Assembly (NCBI RefSeq): GCF_047495875.1
Contig: NC_092467.1
Span: 21,595,066-21,659,065, forward strand
Length of the DNA: 64,000 nt
Direction: 5' to 3'
From: Pithys albifrons albifrons
Lineage: Eukaryota; Chordata; Aves; Passeriformes; Thamnophilidae
Shown: in pieces, positions 42,301 to 50,792 of the stretch
Layout of the letters: each line of letters begins with the position of its first letter
Position numbering within the stretch: the first letter of the stretch is position 1
Position numbers and translations under genes: made by a program
The notes under the pieces: model-generated
What the model was told of the DNA's origin: nothing
Databases searched by the model: none
Seen by the model: only the letters and a program-made list of their open reading frames with translations

Positions 42301-45300
42301 CAAACTTCTTCATGATTTATGGAAAAGAGCAATCTATTGTTTCTCTACTGTTAAGAGACAGTAAAAGGATGAAGAAGTTGCATAACTTTCAGTCATGGAA
42401 TAGTGCTTCTTATCACTTTTTATTCTTACAAGAAAAGGTGAGAAGTTAATGCTGTTAAGATTGACTGTCTTCAAATAAAAAATACATATAATAGGAGCTT
42501 GGTACTGTCTTGAGTTTATGGGTCTTTTCAAAATCTGAGTTTGAAAAGTCTTTAAACTGTTAAATAGTGTCATTTGTTTTTAATATTTTCACAGCTTTGA
42601 AAGTACTTCAGAACAGTGTTCATAACTATCCTACAAATAGTACTCATTCATACCATTCCACAGAATAGGAAAGAGAAAGGTCAATTAACTTGATAAAACT
42701 GATCTGAAATTGTAGTTCTCAAGTTCTCAACATTTTCTGTTGCCCACTGTCTAGAACTGAAATAAACTATCTCTGTCTTAAACGAAGGCTTCCTCTTCTA
42801 CAGCTGCCATTTTGCTCAGTGTATGGACAAGTGGATTATATGCAAATTGCCTTTGGACATCTAAGATGAGAAATTAAATTTAGGCACTGCTCTCTCCTTT
42901 ATACTATAGCTAAGGTCTTCACCAGAAGAAACTTGTTTATAGGATCATAAGGGTTTTGTTTTAATGCAAATAATAAAGTATAAATAATAGAAAATAAAAT
43001 GTAAGATGCAGTTTTATGTTATTTTTAAAAATACTTTCCTGGTACGTTAAAATATATTACCATTATTTTCTCAACCATTATTAATCATACTGATTTATGG
43101 CACAAATATATGTGTTACTAATTACTATATTGCTAAAATAAGAATATTTCTTGGGGTTTTTTTAAATCTTGAACAGGATGAAGAGAGTATTCCAGTAACA
43201 TATCGAGATCTACCTGAATATAAAGAACTGTTAGAATTTAAAAAATTGAAGAAACAAAAGCTCCAGCAGATGCATGCAGAAAGTGGGTTTGTGCAGCATG
43301 TGGGGTTCAAGGTGAGCGTAAGGATGTTCTTCTGTTGTTCAGTGGAATTTGGAAGTTTTACAGGAGAATGTGGTTTGAATTTCCTAAAAAGATTTTGTTT
43401 TGTGCAGTAGGTTTGGTTCCTTAGTTCTTGTTCACTGTGTCTGCTTTCCCTCATTTTCTTTAATAAAAACAACCCAGGTAATTCACTCTTTTCTCATAGC
43501 TCGGGTTTCACTGCTGTTATATGGAAATGTGATAAGCATTCTCTTTTCCTCACTGTATTGTGAAAATACAGCTTATATTAGAGCCTTGTTAATTCATTAT
43601 AGAATTCCATTTGACACTACATTGTTTTAACAGTGATTCATTAATGATAGTTCTCTGATTGATTGTGGAAGTATTTTGTCTCCACCTGAGGCCAAAGGGA
43701 CAAAGATTTTGAATAACAGTAATAGATTAATATTTTTTTCTTTTGTAGCAACTTCACAATCCTATCAATAGCTTACCGAAACTGAAGCAAGGACACCAAA
43801 CAATGTTTACATAAAATTAAGAAAATAAAAATTAAGTTAAACCCATGTGTTGTCCCAGTATCAACCATTAACAGGAGACATGAACGAAAGAGCATTCTTG
43901 AAATTAATATTTTTCTCAGTAACTGCTGGAAGTTTCTTCAAATTGTGTAGTGCTATGCAGCTGGATTTGTTTGTTAATACACATATGTAAGAATGCAAAG
44001 ATGCTCAGTTTAAAGTTCAGTTCAAAATGACTGTAAAATTAAGACAGCCTTTTCAGTTGATATTGACAAACTCAATCAAGTTGTTAAACCAGCAAGGCGC
44101 TTTCTATTTTTGTTGGCTTTAGTTAGCATGGTGTGTTTGGTGTTTGGTTTGTGTGGATTTTTTAAAGTAGGATTTTCTTTCCCCCAAAATCAAAACTTTA
44201 ATCAGGCAGACCAGACTCTTAGGTAACAAACTAGTTGCTTTTGCTACATAAGATTATTCTGAGAAGTAAAGTGACATTACGTGGTGTCAAACATTGGAAG
44301 TTTGCAAGTTTCTTTACATTTGAATTTGATTGTATTATGCATTATGGTAAGCTGTGAAGCAGGTGATTATATACTGTTTTCCCTCAGGAGTGCTGCCTCG
44401 CTCAGTCCTTGGGCTGGACCAGCCTCACCTAATAAGCAACCATTGAGAACAGCACTGGTTCTGCATAGCCTTCACCTCATTTACTACACATTATTCAAAC
44501 TCTGCTTTGAGTATTGAATTATTGAGTCCCTTGTGGGCTTTTTATGGCTTTCGTCATTATAATATCAGAGCAATTTGCAAATACTTCTTTTTTTCATTAG
44601 GAAATGAAAGGCATAGTATTATTTCTGTTTCACAGGGGAGAGGGAAGCTGAAGCACAAAAAGTAAGGTCAAGGGTTTCCACCGCCTTGGTTCTCAAATTC
44701 AGATAACTGGAACCAGTTTTTTTTTTTCCTAAGTTTTAGGATTAGTCTGAACTTGATATTTTCAAAGAATAGCTCTTTGTATGCTGATTCCCTCCTCATT
44801 ATCAACCCTCAAGCTTGGAAAGCCATCTGGAAGGAAGGAAGGAAGGAATATAGCTGTGACAAATCTGTGTGTAAGGCATTTGTAACCCTGAGTGCATTAG
44901 TTGTGGCCAGGAACAAGCTGCTGTGCAAGTGGGTTTCACAGACGCTGTGTGAGAACTGCAGATTCTGATAGAGGATGAGCTATGGGAGCAAATGCTTGTT
45001 TCCCACATTTCAGTCTTGTCTCTGCAGCACTCTTCATAGTTCAGATTTTTTAAAAGTTCCCCTTGCCTTCAAGTTCCATTTTACTGGTTTTCTCTCTTCT
45101 ATACCATACCATTGTGAATTTTTCATCTAGTTTTGATTTTTCATTTGTACTTTGTTTTCTCCTCTTTGTGCCACACTCCTCTTGCACTTTGCAGTTGTGC
45201 TGTCTCTGATTCTTTTCAGGGGACTAGTTTTTGTCTTCTTGCTCAGCTTTAGTTATAGATGTCTGTTCCCTTCCCTGAACATTTTGTCCCCCTTCCTTCC

Positions 45301-46407
45301 CAGCCACCTGGCTTTTAGTTCTAGCCCACCCATGCAGGATGTTTATTAAAGTTCCTGAGTTGGAAAGTGCACCAGTCAGACCTCTTGTACCCTGATCTGC
45401 AGCCTCCCAACAAGCTCCACTGGTCTGGTCTTACTGCTTTCTTCTGACATTTCATATAGTTGGACTCATGCTATGGAAACATCATGTTCGTGTCTGTCAC
45501 AGCAGTTCTTAGAGCCGCCTGAGGATAAGCAGTGTCTGCAGGCAGGGCTGGTCTGCTTTTGATGAGCAGGATAATGTCAAGATGGAGCATTTGAGGAGTG
45601 AGAAGCAAAGCAGGAGAAACATCGATCAGGGCTCTGGAGAGCCAGAGGGACTTCCTTATCCATGAATGCATTGTGGTCCGTGGTGCAAAGAATTCAGCTG
45701 TGTGGGCTGGCACGAGTAGACGGACACACCTGTCTGTCCATGGGGAATGTTGGTGTGTGCTGCAGGTGACATGAGGGGCCACAGTTGCTCTTTTTTGAGT
45801 GCTCTTCCATCTGCTTCACAGTGTGATAACTGCGGAATTGAACCTATCCAGGGTGTTCGGTGGCACTGCCAAGACTGCCCTCAAGAAATGTCCTTGGATT
45901 TCTGTGATTCGTGTTCTGACTGGTGAGCAGCATGTGCTTCTACTTGTTATTTGTCATTAGATCAGATCTCTACTGCCTAATTGCTGTGTGTGATGGAAAT
46001 CTTTGCTCCAGCATAGGACACAATCCTGTGTTGAATAAAGTGAAAGATAGTTTAGCATGGATTTTGGGAGATATATTTTGTAAACAAGTTCTTGATGTAT
46101 AAATTTTTTTTTAATACAGTGGACAGATAGGTTTGGCACTGTTAAATAGAAAGGGGGAATTATACTCTATCCAGTTTGGTATGAGTCTGTTCATATGATC
46201 ACTGTTTCTGAAAGTTAAGGAAAATATATGACTTTTAAACTATCTTTTTCTTTTCCTTGCAGTCTGCATGAAACAGAGATTCATAAGGAAGATCACCAGT
46301 TAGAACCTATTTACAGAGCAGAGACATTTTTAGACAGAGACTACTGCATGTCCCAGGGCACCAGTTACAATTATCTTGACCCAAACTACTTTCCAGCAAA
46401 TAGATGA
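16816..46407 (+). CDS. ZZZ3: ZZZ3, zinc finger ZZ-type containing 3 (full coding span, 11 coding exons, 906 aa)
   Basis: Join 16816-18326, 31904-32042, 33388-33535, 33615-33733, 34037-34108, 34288-34389, 35420-35515, 39737-39889, 43177-43311, 45822-45922, 46263-46407: 2721 nt, 906 residues plus TGA, against about 903 in human. Every intron is GT-AG and every junction keeps frame. The protein begins [20 protein letters not shown] as in mammals. Residues 1-503 are polar and probably disordered with basic '[11 protein letters not shown]' and acidic patches; 505-550 look coiled-coil; about 656-712 is the Myb/SANT domain; 826-870 is the ZZ finger. ZZZ3 is a nuclear subunit of the ATAC histone acetyltransferase complex (GCN5/PCAF, ADA2A), whose ZZ finger binds the histone H3 tail and helps maintain H3K9 acetylation at promoters (family knowledge). 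No truncation or missing zinc ligand is seen. Confidence 0.96.
18327..31903 (+). other. ZZZ3: ZZZ3 intron after coding exon 1 (13.6 kb)
   Basis: Starts GTATGT and ends TCTCTGTAG. AT-rich, no gene recognised. It holds an A-rich/C-rich low-complexity tract (24112-24175), a T-rich run near 28880-28901, a GC-rich patch (about 30140-30260) and a possible cryptic exon (25242-25552). Its longest open frame (minus strand, 27738-28109, 123 codons) shows no recognisable domain and is not called. Confidence 0.85.
24112..24175 (+). repeat. A/C-rich low-complexity tract
   Basis: Runs of AAAAAACC/AAACC units followed by 'CACCCCACCCC' and further A-rich sequence. It is the complement type of the G/T-rich (TTTGG-like) tracts common in avian introns. 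It could be the decayed tail of a retroposed element, but no body is recognisable next to it. Confidence 0.5.
31904..32042 (+). CDS. ZZZ3: ZZZ3 coding exon 2 (residues 504-550)
   Basis: Acceptor TCTCTGTAG, donor AAG|GTATTT. GA from the previous exon plus T makes Asp, giving the conserved '[17 protein letters not shown]' junction. The 46 complete codons are rich in Leu, Gln, Arg and Glu with heptad-like spacing, consistent with a coiled coil used in complex assembly. Ends phase 0 at 'RLQKK'. Confidence 0.96.
32043..33387 (+). other. ZZZ3: ZZZ3 intron, coding exons 2-3
   Basis: GT-AG intron of about 1.3 kb ending in a strong T-rich acceptor (TTCTTGTTTTTTCAG). AT-rich; nothing else recognised. 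Confidence 0.85.
33388..33535 (+). CDS. ZZZ3: ZZZ3 coding exon 3 (residues 551-600)
   Basis: Encodes '[20 protein letters not shown]' and the basic '[17 protein letters not shown]' segment, conserved in vertebrate ZZZ3. Donor AAAG|GTAAAG leaves phase 1; the split codon G+TA restores Val across the next, very short intron. Reading through that donor gives an early stop and is not the product. Confidence 0.96.
33615..33733 (+). CDS. ZZZ3: ZZZ3 coding exon 4 (residues 600-639)
   Basis: Only 79 bp of intron (33536-33614) precede it; acceptor TTGTTGCTTACAG. Encodes '[18 protein letters not shown]' and a proline/serine-rich linker ending 'EGSTNSRPQ', phase 0, donor CAG|GTAGTT. Confidence 0.95.
33734..34036 (+). 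other. ZZZ3: ZZZ3 intron, coding exons 4-5
   Basis: About 0.3 kb GT-AG intron, donor GTAGTT, acceptor CTATTTGAGCAG. Nothing else seen in it. Confidence 0.85.
34037..34108 (+). CDS. ZZZ3: ZZZ3 coding exon 5 (residues 640-663, start of Myb domain)
   Basis: 24 codons, in frame on both sides. Ends '[10 protein letters not shown]', whose tryptophan (about residue 658) is the first conserved Trp of the Myb/SANT helix-turn-helix domain. Donor CAG|GTAATG. Confidence 0.95.
34288..34389 (+). CDS. ZZZ3: ZZZ3 coding exon 6 (residues 664-697, Myb/SANT core)
   Basis: 34 codons giving '[20 protein letters not shown]' then '[14 protein letters not shown]'. The 'W-x-KIA-x-LGNRT-x-KQ' pattern is a textbook Myb-like repeat: second conserved Trp, then the start of the recognition helix. 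Nearly identical to mammalian ZZZ3. Donor CAG|GTAACA. Confidence 0.97.
34390..35419 (+). other. ZZZ3: ZZZ3 intron, coding exons 6-7
   Basis: About 1.0 kb GT-AG intron that interrupts the Myb domain, phase 0. AT-rich; no repeat or gene recognised. Confidence 0.85.
35420..35515 (+). CDS. ZZZ3: ZZZ3 coding exon 7 (residues 698-729, end of Myb domain)
   Basis: Encodes '[20 protein letters not shown]' and '[12 protein letters not shown]', completing the third Myb helix and the conserved segment after it. Acceptor GGTTTTTTCCTAG, donor AAG|GTGAGA, phase 0. Confidence 0.97.
35516..39736 (+). other. ZZZ3: ZZZ3 intron, coding exons 7-8 (4.2 kb)
   Basis: AT-rich intron with a 10-G run followed by a T/G-rich tract at 36167-36208. 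No exon, repeat family or RNA gene recognised elsewhere in it. Confidence 0.85.
36167..36208 (+). repeat. Poly-G run and T/G-rich tract
   Basis: Ten consecutive G (36167-36176) followed by TTGTTTG and T9 and further TTTG units. Low-complexity; likely variable in length between individuals and error-prone in sequencing. Confidence 0.8.
39737..39889 (+). CDS. ZZZ3: ZZZ3 coding exon 8 (residues 730-780)
   Basis: 51 codons: '[20 protein letters not shown]' then '[15 protein letters not shown]', an acidic linker between the Myb and ZZ domains that is strongly conserved. Acceptor TTCACTCTAG, donor TCG|GTATGT, phase 0. Confidence 0.96.
39890..43176 (+). other. ZZZ3: ZZZ3 intron, coding exons 8-9 (3.3 kb)
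   Basis: AT-rich GT-AG intron. Open frames on both strands are short and unrecognised. No transposon family identified. Confidence 0.85.
43177..43311 (+). CDS. ZZZ3: ZZZ3 coding exon 9 (residues 781-825)
   Basis: 45 codons: '[20 protein letters not shown]', then a Lys/Gln-rich helix '[18 protein letters not shown]' and 'VQHVGFK', immediately before the ZZ finger. Donor AAG|GTGAGC, phase 0, so it can join either the ZZ exon at 45822 or the candidate alternative exon at 43749. Confidence 0.96.
43749..43814 (+). CDS. ZZZ3: Candidate alternative terminal exon of ZZZ3 (ZZ-less isoform)
   Basis: A strong polypyrimidine acceptor (ATTTTTTTCTTTTGTAG, ending 43748) opens an exon that is in phase with coding exon 9. 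It adds 21 residues ([20 protein letters not shown], then T) before TAA at 43812-43814. An AATAAA follows at 43824-43829 and a GT-rich stretch at about 43846-43852. Use of this exon would give an 846-residue protein that keeps the Myb domain but loses the whole ZZ finger. The combination fits intronic polyadenylation, but no transcript is available and each element alone is common by chance. Confidence 0.35.
   Translation, partial: QLHNPINSLPKLKQGHQTMFT
43824..43829 (+). terminator. Poly(A) hexamer of candidate alternative ZZZ3 exon
   Basis: AATAAA lying 9 bases after the in-frame TAA of the candidate exon, with GTGTTGT a further ~20 bases downstream. Functional only if the upstream exon is used. 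Confidence 0.35.
44829..44849 (+). repeat. (GGAA)5 microsatellite
   Basis: Five tandem GGAA units inside the intron before the ZZ exon. Short and possibly polymorphic. Confidence 0.8.
45822..45922 (+). CDS. ZZZ3: ZZZ3 coding exon 10 (residues 826-859, ZZ zinc finger)
   Basis: Encodes '[20 protein letters not shown]' and '[13 protein letters not shown]'. The Cys pairs C826/C829, C841/C844 and C853/C856 are the CxxC ligand pairs of a ZZ finger, and the '[10 protein letters not shown]' core is diagnostic. Acceptor CTTCACAG, donor TG|GTGAGC, phase 2 with the split codon giving C859. Confidence 0.97.
45923..46262 (+). other. ZZZ3: ZZZ3 last intron
   Basis: 340-bp GT-AG intron inside the ZZ finger; T-rich acceptor TTTCTTTTCCTTGCAG. 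Nothing else seen. Confidence 0.9.
46263..46407 (+). CDS. ZZZ3: ZZZ3 coding exon 11 (residues 859-906 and stop)
   Basis: Completes the ZZ finger with His866 and His870 ('[12 protein letters not shown]') and the conserved C-terminal tail '[13 protein letters not shown]', then TGA. The end is the same as in mammalian ZZZ3, which shows the gene is complete at its 3' end. Confidence 0.97.
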
Positions 46408-47241
46408 CATGGGAAGCAGATCTACTATCTTGGGTTTACTATCCTCTTTGAAAAATAACAATGGCACCATTGTTAATTCTGTGCACATTTTGGAAAGACT
46501 CTGCTTTCCCTGAAATGTCACTCACAGCATGACAGCTTCCTGGGTGTACTTGTCAAACTACAGCTTTGAGCTGTCATGGTTCTAGATCACTGAACAGCAG
46601 CTGAACATTCCTAGTGTGCAGAAGGTTTCACTGGGAGACTTTTCTCACCACATTAGTCACTTTTAGGTGGTGAATCTAAACAAAAGAAAAACATTCAAAA
46701 GGGTGAGCCAGAATTGAGAGCACACGTAAAAGACAGAGTAAATTCCAAAGGTTTTGAAGAACTTGGTTATAATGAGATCCAGAGGAGATGAAGTATTTAT
46801 ACAAAAACAGTTTAGTAGCTTGCAGTTTTGTTGTGAAATAGTTTTCAGCACAGTAACTGACTTCTTTAGGCAAGGTTTTAACCCATGACAGTGTTTGCTT
46901 CTAGGCTGTACTCTTAAAAATACTCACTGTCTCGGCGATGGTTGGTTACAGGCCTTTATTAAATCGGAGCTGCTTAATCATGTTGACTTTCAATTTTTTA
47001 AATTTTTTTTTAAAAACCACGATGAACTCTATTTACCAACAGTGAAGCACTACAGGGGGCAACTGTGGCATTGCTTCCTTAACCAGCTCATGGTGTGTGA
47101 ATGTTATAAAATTGTCACTCAGATATATTTTTTAAATGTAATGTTATATAAGATGATCATGTGATGTGTACAAAATATGGTGAAAAGTGCCAGTGCTAGT
47201 AACTGTGTAAAGTCAATAATACTCAACATTAACTCCTTTAA

Positions 47242-47247
47242 AATAAA
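47242..47247 (+). terminator. Proximal AATAAA in ZZZ3 3'UTR
   Basis: Canonical poly(A) hexamer about 0.83 kb after the stop codon; may give a shorter 3'UTR. Confidence 0.45.
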
Positions 47248-47558
47248 ATACACAGCCTTCTGCCTCTGTATTTGGAGTTGTTAGTGCAACTCATCAAAGA
47301 AAACTGCCTAATATAAATCATATATATGGTAATAATTTTTCCTCTTTTGTAGTCTGCACAAGATCCATGAAAGATTGTATTTTTATTACTATTTAAACAG
47401 TGATTAAATTTAGCCTGAGCAGTGAGCAAGGGTTCACATGCATTCTTTTATACTGCTGGATTTTGTTGTGCATCATTTAAAACATTTTGTATGTTTCTTC
47501 TTATCTGTGTATACAGTATGTTCTTAAATAATGTTCAATTGTCAGGAGAACTGTGAGA

Positions 47559-47564
47559 AATAAA
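47559..47564 (+). terminator. Distal AATAAA, likely ZZZ3 poly(A) signal
   Basis: Canonical hexamer with a T/G-rich downstream stretch; the last good signal before sequence loses any transcript-like character. Confidence 0.55.
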
Positions 47565-47585
47565 CTATGTGGATACAGTCTGTTT

Positions 47586-49560
47586 ATATATAGAATGCTT
47601 GCTGTGACTTCCTTTCTGTGTAGTTCTGACTTTTTAATCAAGATGGAAAACATTCAAAGGACATTTTCCTACGTCATACAATACTCACTATGCAGCCTGC
47701 GAGATGCCCAGCGCCTTCCTCTGCTGTTCCTGGTACTGGGGACTGGTGGTGCTCTGCGCCTGCTTTGGCTTTGGCAGGATTAGCATTTCAGTTCTCATGT
47801 CTCATAGACTTCTTTGTCAGACCACAGAAAATTTCAGATTTTAGTAGCCTTGGTACACTGTATACCATTGTCTGAGAAGCTTTGTAATTATTGTGACATA
47901 TTTTACTTAATATATTTTTTATTGAAATGTATAGCTTGTGATTCAGAAACACTTGATTATTTTATAACTGTAATAGACTTCCAGTTGCTTTGAAACTAGA
48001 ATACTCAGAGCAATTAGATAGAAAACAAACTAATTTGACTTACAAAGGTGGCAATAAGAAGGGTAATTGGCTGGCTGCACCTAGTAACTTTCATTATAAA
48101 TTGATCAGTATGAAGTTTTGCAATAACTTTAGGTGTGGCTATTTTCTGTTTCAGAAAGAAAAATAATGTTAGTAATTTAATCTCTTTAGAAGGTAATACA
48201 GTACAGTTACTAAAACACTGAGCAAGTAGCATATCTGAATATAATCTCACATACCTAATAGACCCTAAAAAAATAAAAAACTCACATGGTGTATTTAATT
48301 GGAAAAGATACTGCTCTGAGAGGCTCTCTAATACCATAAAAATATTTTTTTCACATCATTCATGCTCTTTATAGGAAACTATGGTTGGTGAAGGTATATT
48401 ATCAGGGAGAGAATCTGTGGTAATACTAATTTTCTGTTGATATCCTGGAAAACTTACTGGAGTAAAATAATGAAAGTACATTACAGAAAATAGTCATGAA
48501 ATTAGGATAGCCTGGAAAGAACAAAAAATCATGGTGTCATTGGAATGAGATTGGAAGCAGAAGGATAGCTTCAAGTCTGAATCACCCAAGAAAGAAGTGT
48601 TTTGGATAAGTCCTCTTTTATTGAATATGTATAAATATTACTATTTCCCTGTGCATGCATATACAGCTATTTCTCTTGCATACTTTATGAACATATGAAG
48701 ATAGGTATCTAATGCACATACACCAAATCAAGCATGGTTTTTTTTTTTAGTTTTTTCACAGAAAAGACAAGCAGCAGAAAGAAAAATTAAAGTGAAACTG
48801 TATGTTAAATAATTTTAAAAATTAGATTAAAGGAAAAAACCAACCAACAAAATAGCAGTTGATCGTTGCCTTTGTTTCCATTCTGCACAAATATATAAGA
48901 CTCCACACTTTATAATGTCTATTGTAATTAGAAACCCAGAAAACCTCCCCAGATGAATTTGCAATTTCATGGTAACTCCAGTGTATTTTACTTTTAAAAA
49001 ACCAAACTACAGCAGCAGCTGCTGATGTGTCAGGTCTAGTTTAGCCAAACCTGCCTTCTCCAGCTGATGTACTGCAGACGTCGCTGCTCGCTTAATGCCA
49101 ATGGGCTGGAGAAGCACTTCATAGAACATCAGAGGTAAAATGTAGGCTATAGAAGGACCCAGGAAAGAAGGAACGTCCAGGATATGAAGGATAAGAACAT
49201 ATGTAAAACAGACCCTTAAAAATAACTGAATTAGCATTTACAGGGCAAATGCTAAGGAAGAAAACGAAACGGAAGAATCTGCCCTGACTGGAAAAAGGAC
49301 ACTCTGTAAGCATGCTGATTTGAACTATATTTTCAAGTCATGTACTGTGCTTTGAAAAGGATTAAAACCACATATACTGTAACAGAAATCATTACTCCTC
49401 ATCTTTGTACGTTTTATTTGTATTATGTCTTCATTACAAGAAAGGTAACTTTCAAAATGCAAATCTGCTGCAGAAAGTACACCTTTGACAGTACAAGCAA
49501 TCATGCAACCCACTTTCACTGTAAATTCATCCAGAAGTTCCAGTAAGAGGATGCAATTAC
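47586..49560. other. Intergenic DNA between the ZZZ3 and AK5 3' ends
   Basis: About 2 kb of AT-rich DNA between two convergent genes. No gene is recognised. A minus-strand frame at 49007-49237 has a protein-like composition but no identified family. Extra TTTATT motifs (AATAAA on the minus strand) near 48618 and 49413 mean that the AK5 transcript could extend further into this region. Confidence 0.6.
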
Positions 49561-50681
49561 TTTACAGGAATGTCAAACAAGCTTTTATTTAGCTGTCAGT
49601 ATACCAAAGAAACTCCACAATATTTTGGTTAACACAACAGAAATACAATATGACTTTTACAGACTTTTTTGTAGTTATTACAGATAAATGACTTACTAAA
49701 GATGCAAGCAGCATGAATCAAATAATCCCTGACATTTTCCTTTTCTGTTGGTTTCCCACCCCACCAGACCACCCACCCCTCCCAAATTTTGGCAATGCCA
49801 ATACAAGACAAGAGATGATGTAAATTTTGCATTTGAAATACTTCCCAAGTATCAATTAAAGATGACATGATACATTCTGGCTCACAGTCCACTCTACATG
49901 TAGACTTTAAAAGCTATAGTTCAACTGCTGTTAATATGGATCATTACTGGGTCACACATTTAACTATACAATACAATCATTATTCTCACCTCAGTTCACA
50001 AATGGGAAGTCAGTTTCAACATCCTACAGTTCCCAGCAGAAGACAAGACTGTCTCAAAGATGGTGTTTGCTCCACAAAAATGGATTGACAGACTTCCACA
50101 ATATTAACTGTATCTTCAAGCAATTTTTCTCCTTTTTGTAGCAGTGTTCTGGGCATGTGTGAAAAGCTTAACTTGTAGCTTAAGTAATGCCAGCTGTCTT
50201 ACAGCTGCACGTGGTACAGAGAACAGGCTTCATTCACTAAAGCCCAAGAACAAGCTGTGACACCACAAAATTTGGAAGTGTTAATGTAAACGACAGGAAA
50301 ATTCAATGCAGTGACCTTAATGTCAGTTTGCTGAACAGTGCAAGAGGTGGTTGGAGAATTCACTGCTGGCCAGGTACTGTCTGATTTCCCATCAAATGTA
50401 TGTGATTGTGAAATACAAACCAGAGCTGCCGCTGTCCTTCCTGCTTTGAACCCACGAAGAGCAAACAACCAAGAAAACAAACACAGTTCTTAGAGTGGGG
50501 TTAGCAAATGGACCACTTTCTACTGAGTGTACTGTCAGAGAAAAACGATTTCATCTAGAATAACATACCACATGCACAAATGCCAGGTACCTCTCAAGAA
50601 AGCAGTATTGCTTTGACCAGCACTGTAGTTGTGGCTTTCAGTGCATGTGAGGGGTGGCTGTGCACACACCATTACACACCA
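49561..50681 (-). other. AK5: AK5 3'UTR (predicted)
   Basis: Lies downstream of the AK5 stop on the minus strand and ends near an AATAAA at 49584-49589. Length of about 1.1 kb is reasonable for AK5. It contains a very G-rich stretch on the sense strand at 49755-49784. Alternative downstream signals exist, so the true end may be lower than 49561. Confidence 0.5.
49584..49589 (-). terminator. Likely AK5 poly(A) signal
   Basis: AATAAA on the minus strand (TTTATT on +), within AAATAAAAGC, with a GTGGGTTG stretch about 70-80 bases downstream. First canonical hexamer at a plausible distance after the AK5 stop. Confidence 0.5.
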
Positions 50682-50792
50682 TTACTGTGTTTCTGCTGAA
50701 AAGGAAAATGCTGCCTCTTCCTTTTTCAGAAAAGAGTCAATTGTTTTGCAGATTTCCAGAAAAACATCCTCCTGCGTTCCTTCTGCATCAAC
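50682..50792 (-). CDS. AK5: AK5 last coding exon (36 codons and stop)
   Basis: Acceptor CCTGCTTCACAG on the minus strand. Reads 'VDAEGTQEDVFLEICKTIDS' then 'FLKKEEAAFSFSAETQ' and TAA at 50684-50682. The first 21 residues align with the end of mammalian AK5 (…EDVFLQLCTAIDSIF from memory); the remaining ~15 are extra. The frame and splice phase are consistent with the preceding exon ending 'KTQLCK'. Confidence 0.92.
   Translation of the reverse strand, partial: VDAEGTQEDVFLEICKTIDSFLKKEEAAFSFSAETQ

Larger units (their letters stand above)
43312..45821 (+). other. ZZZ3: ZZZ3 intron, coding exons 9-10 (2.5 kb)
   Basis: GT-AG intron. It contains the candidate alternative last exon (43749) with a poly(A) hexamer, and a short GGAA repeat at 44829-44849. 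The rest is AT-rich to moderately GC-rich DNA without recognisable genes. Confidence 0.85.
46408..47585 (+). other. ZZZ3: ZZZ3 3'UTR (predicted)
   Basis: Untranslated sequence after the stop, with two AATAAA signals (47242-47247 and 47559-47564) that suggest a 3'UTR of about 0.85 or 1.2 kb. GT-rich sequence (TATGTGGATACAGTCTGT) follows the distal signal. The exact cleavage site is not determinable from sequence. Confidence 0.6.
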
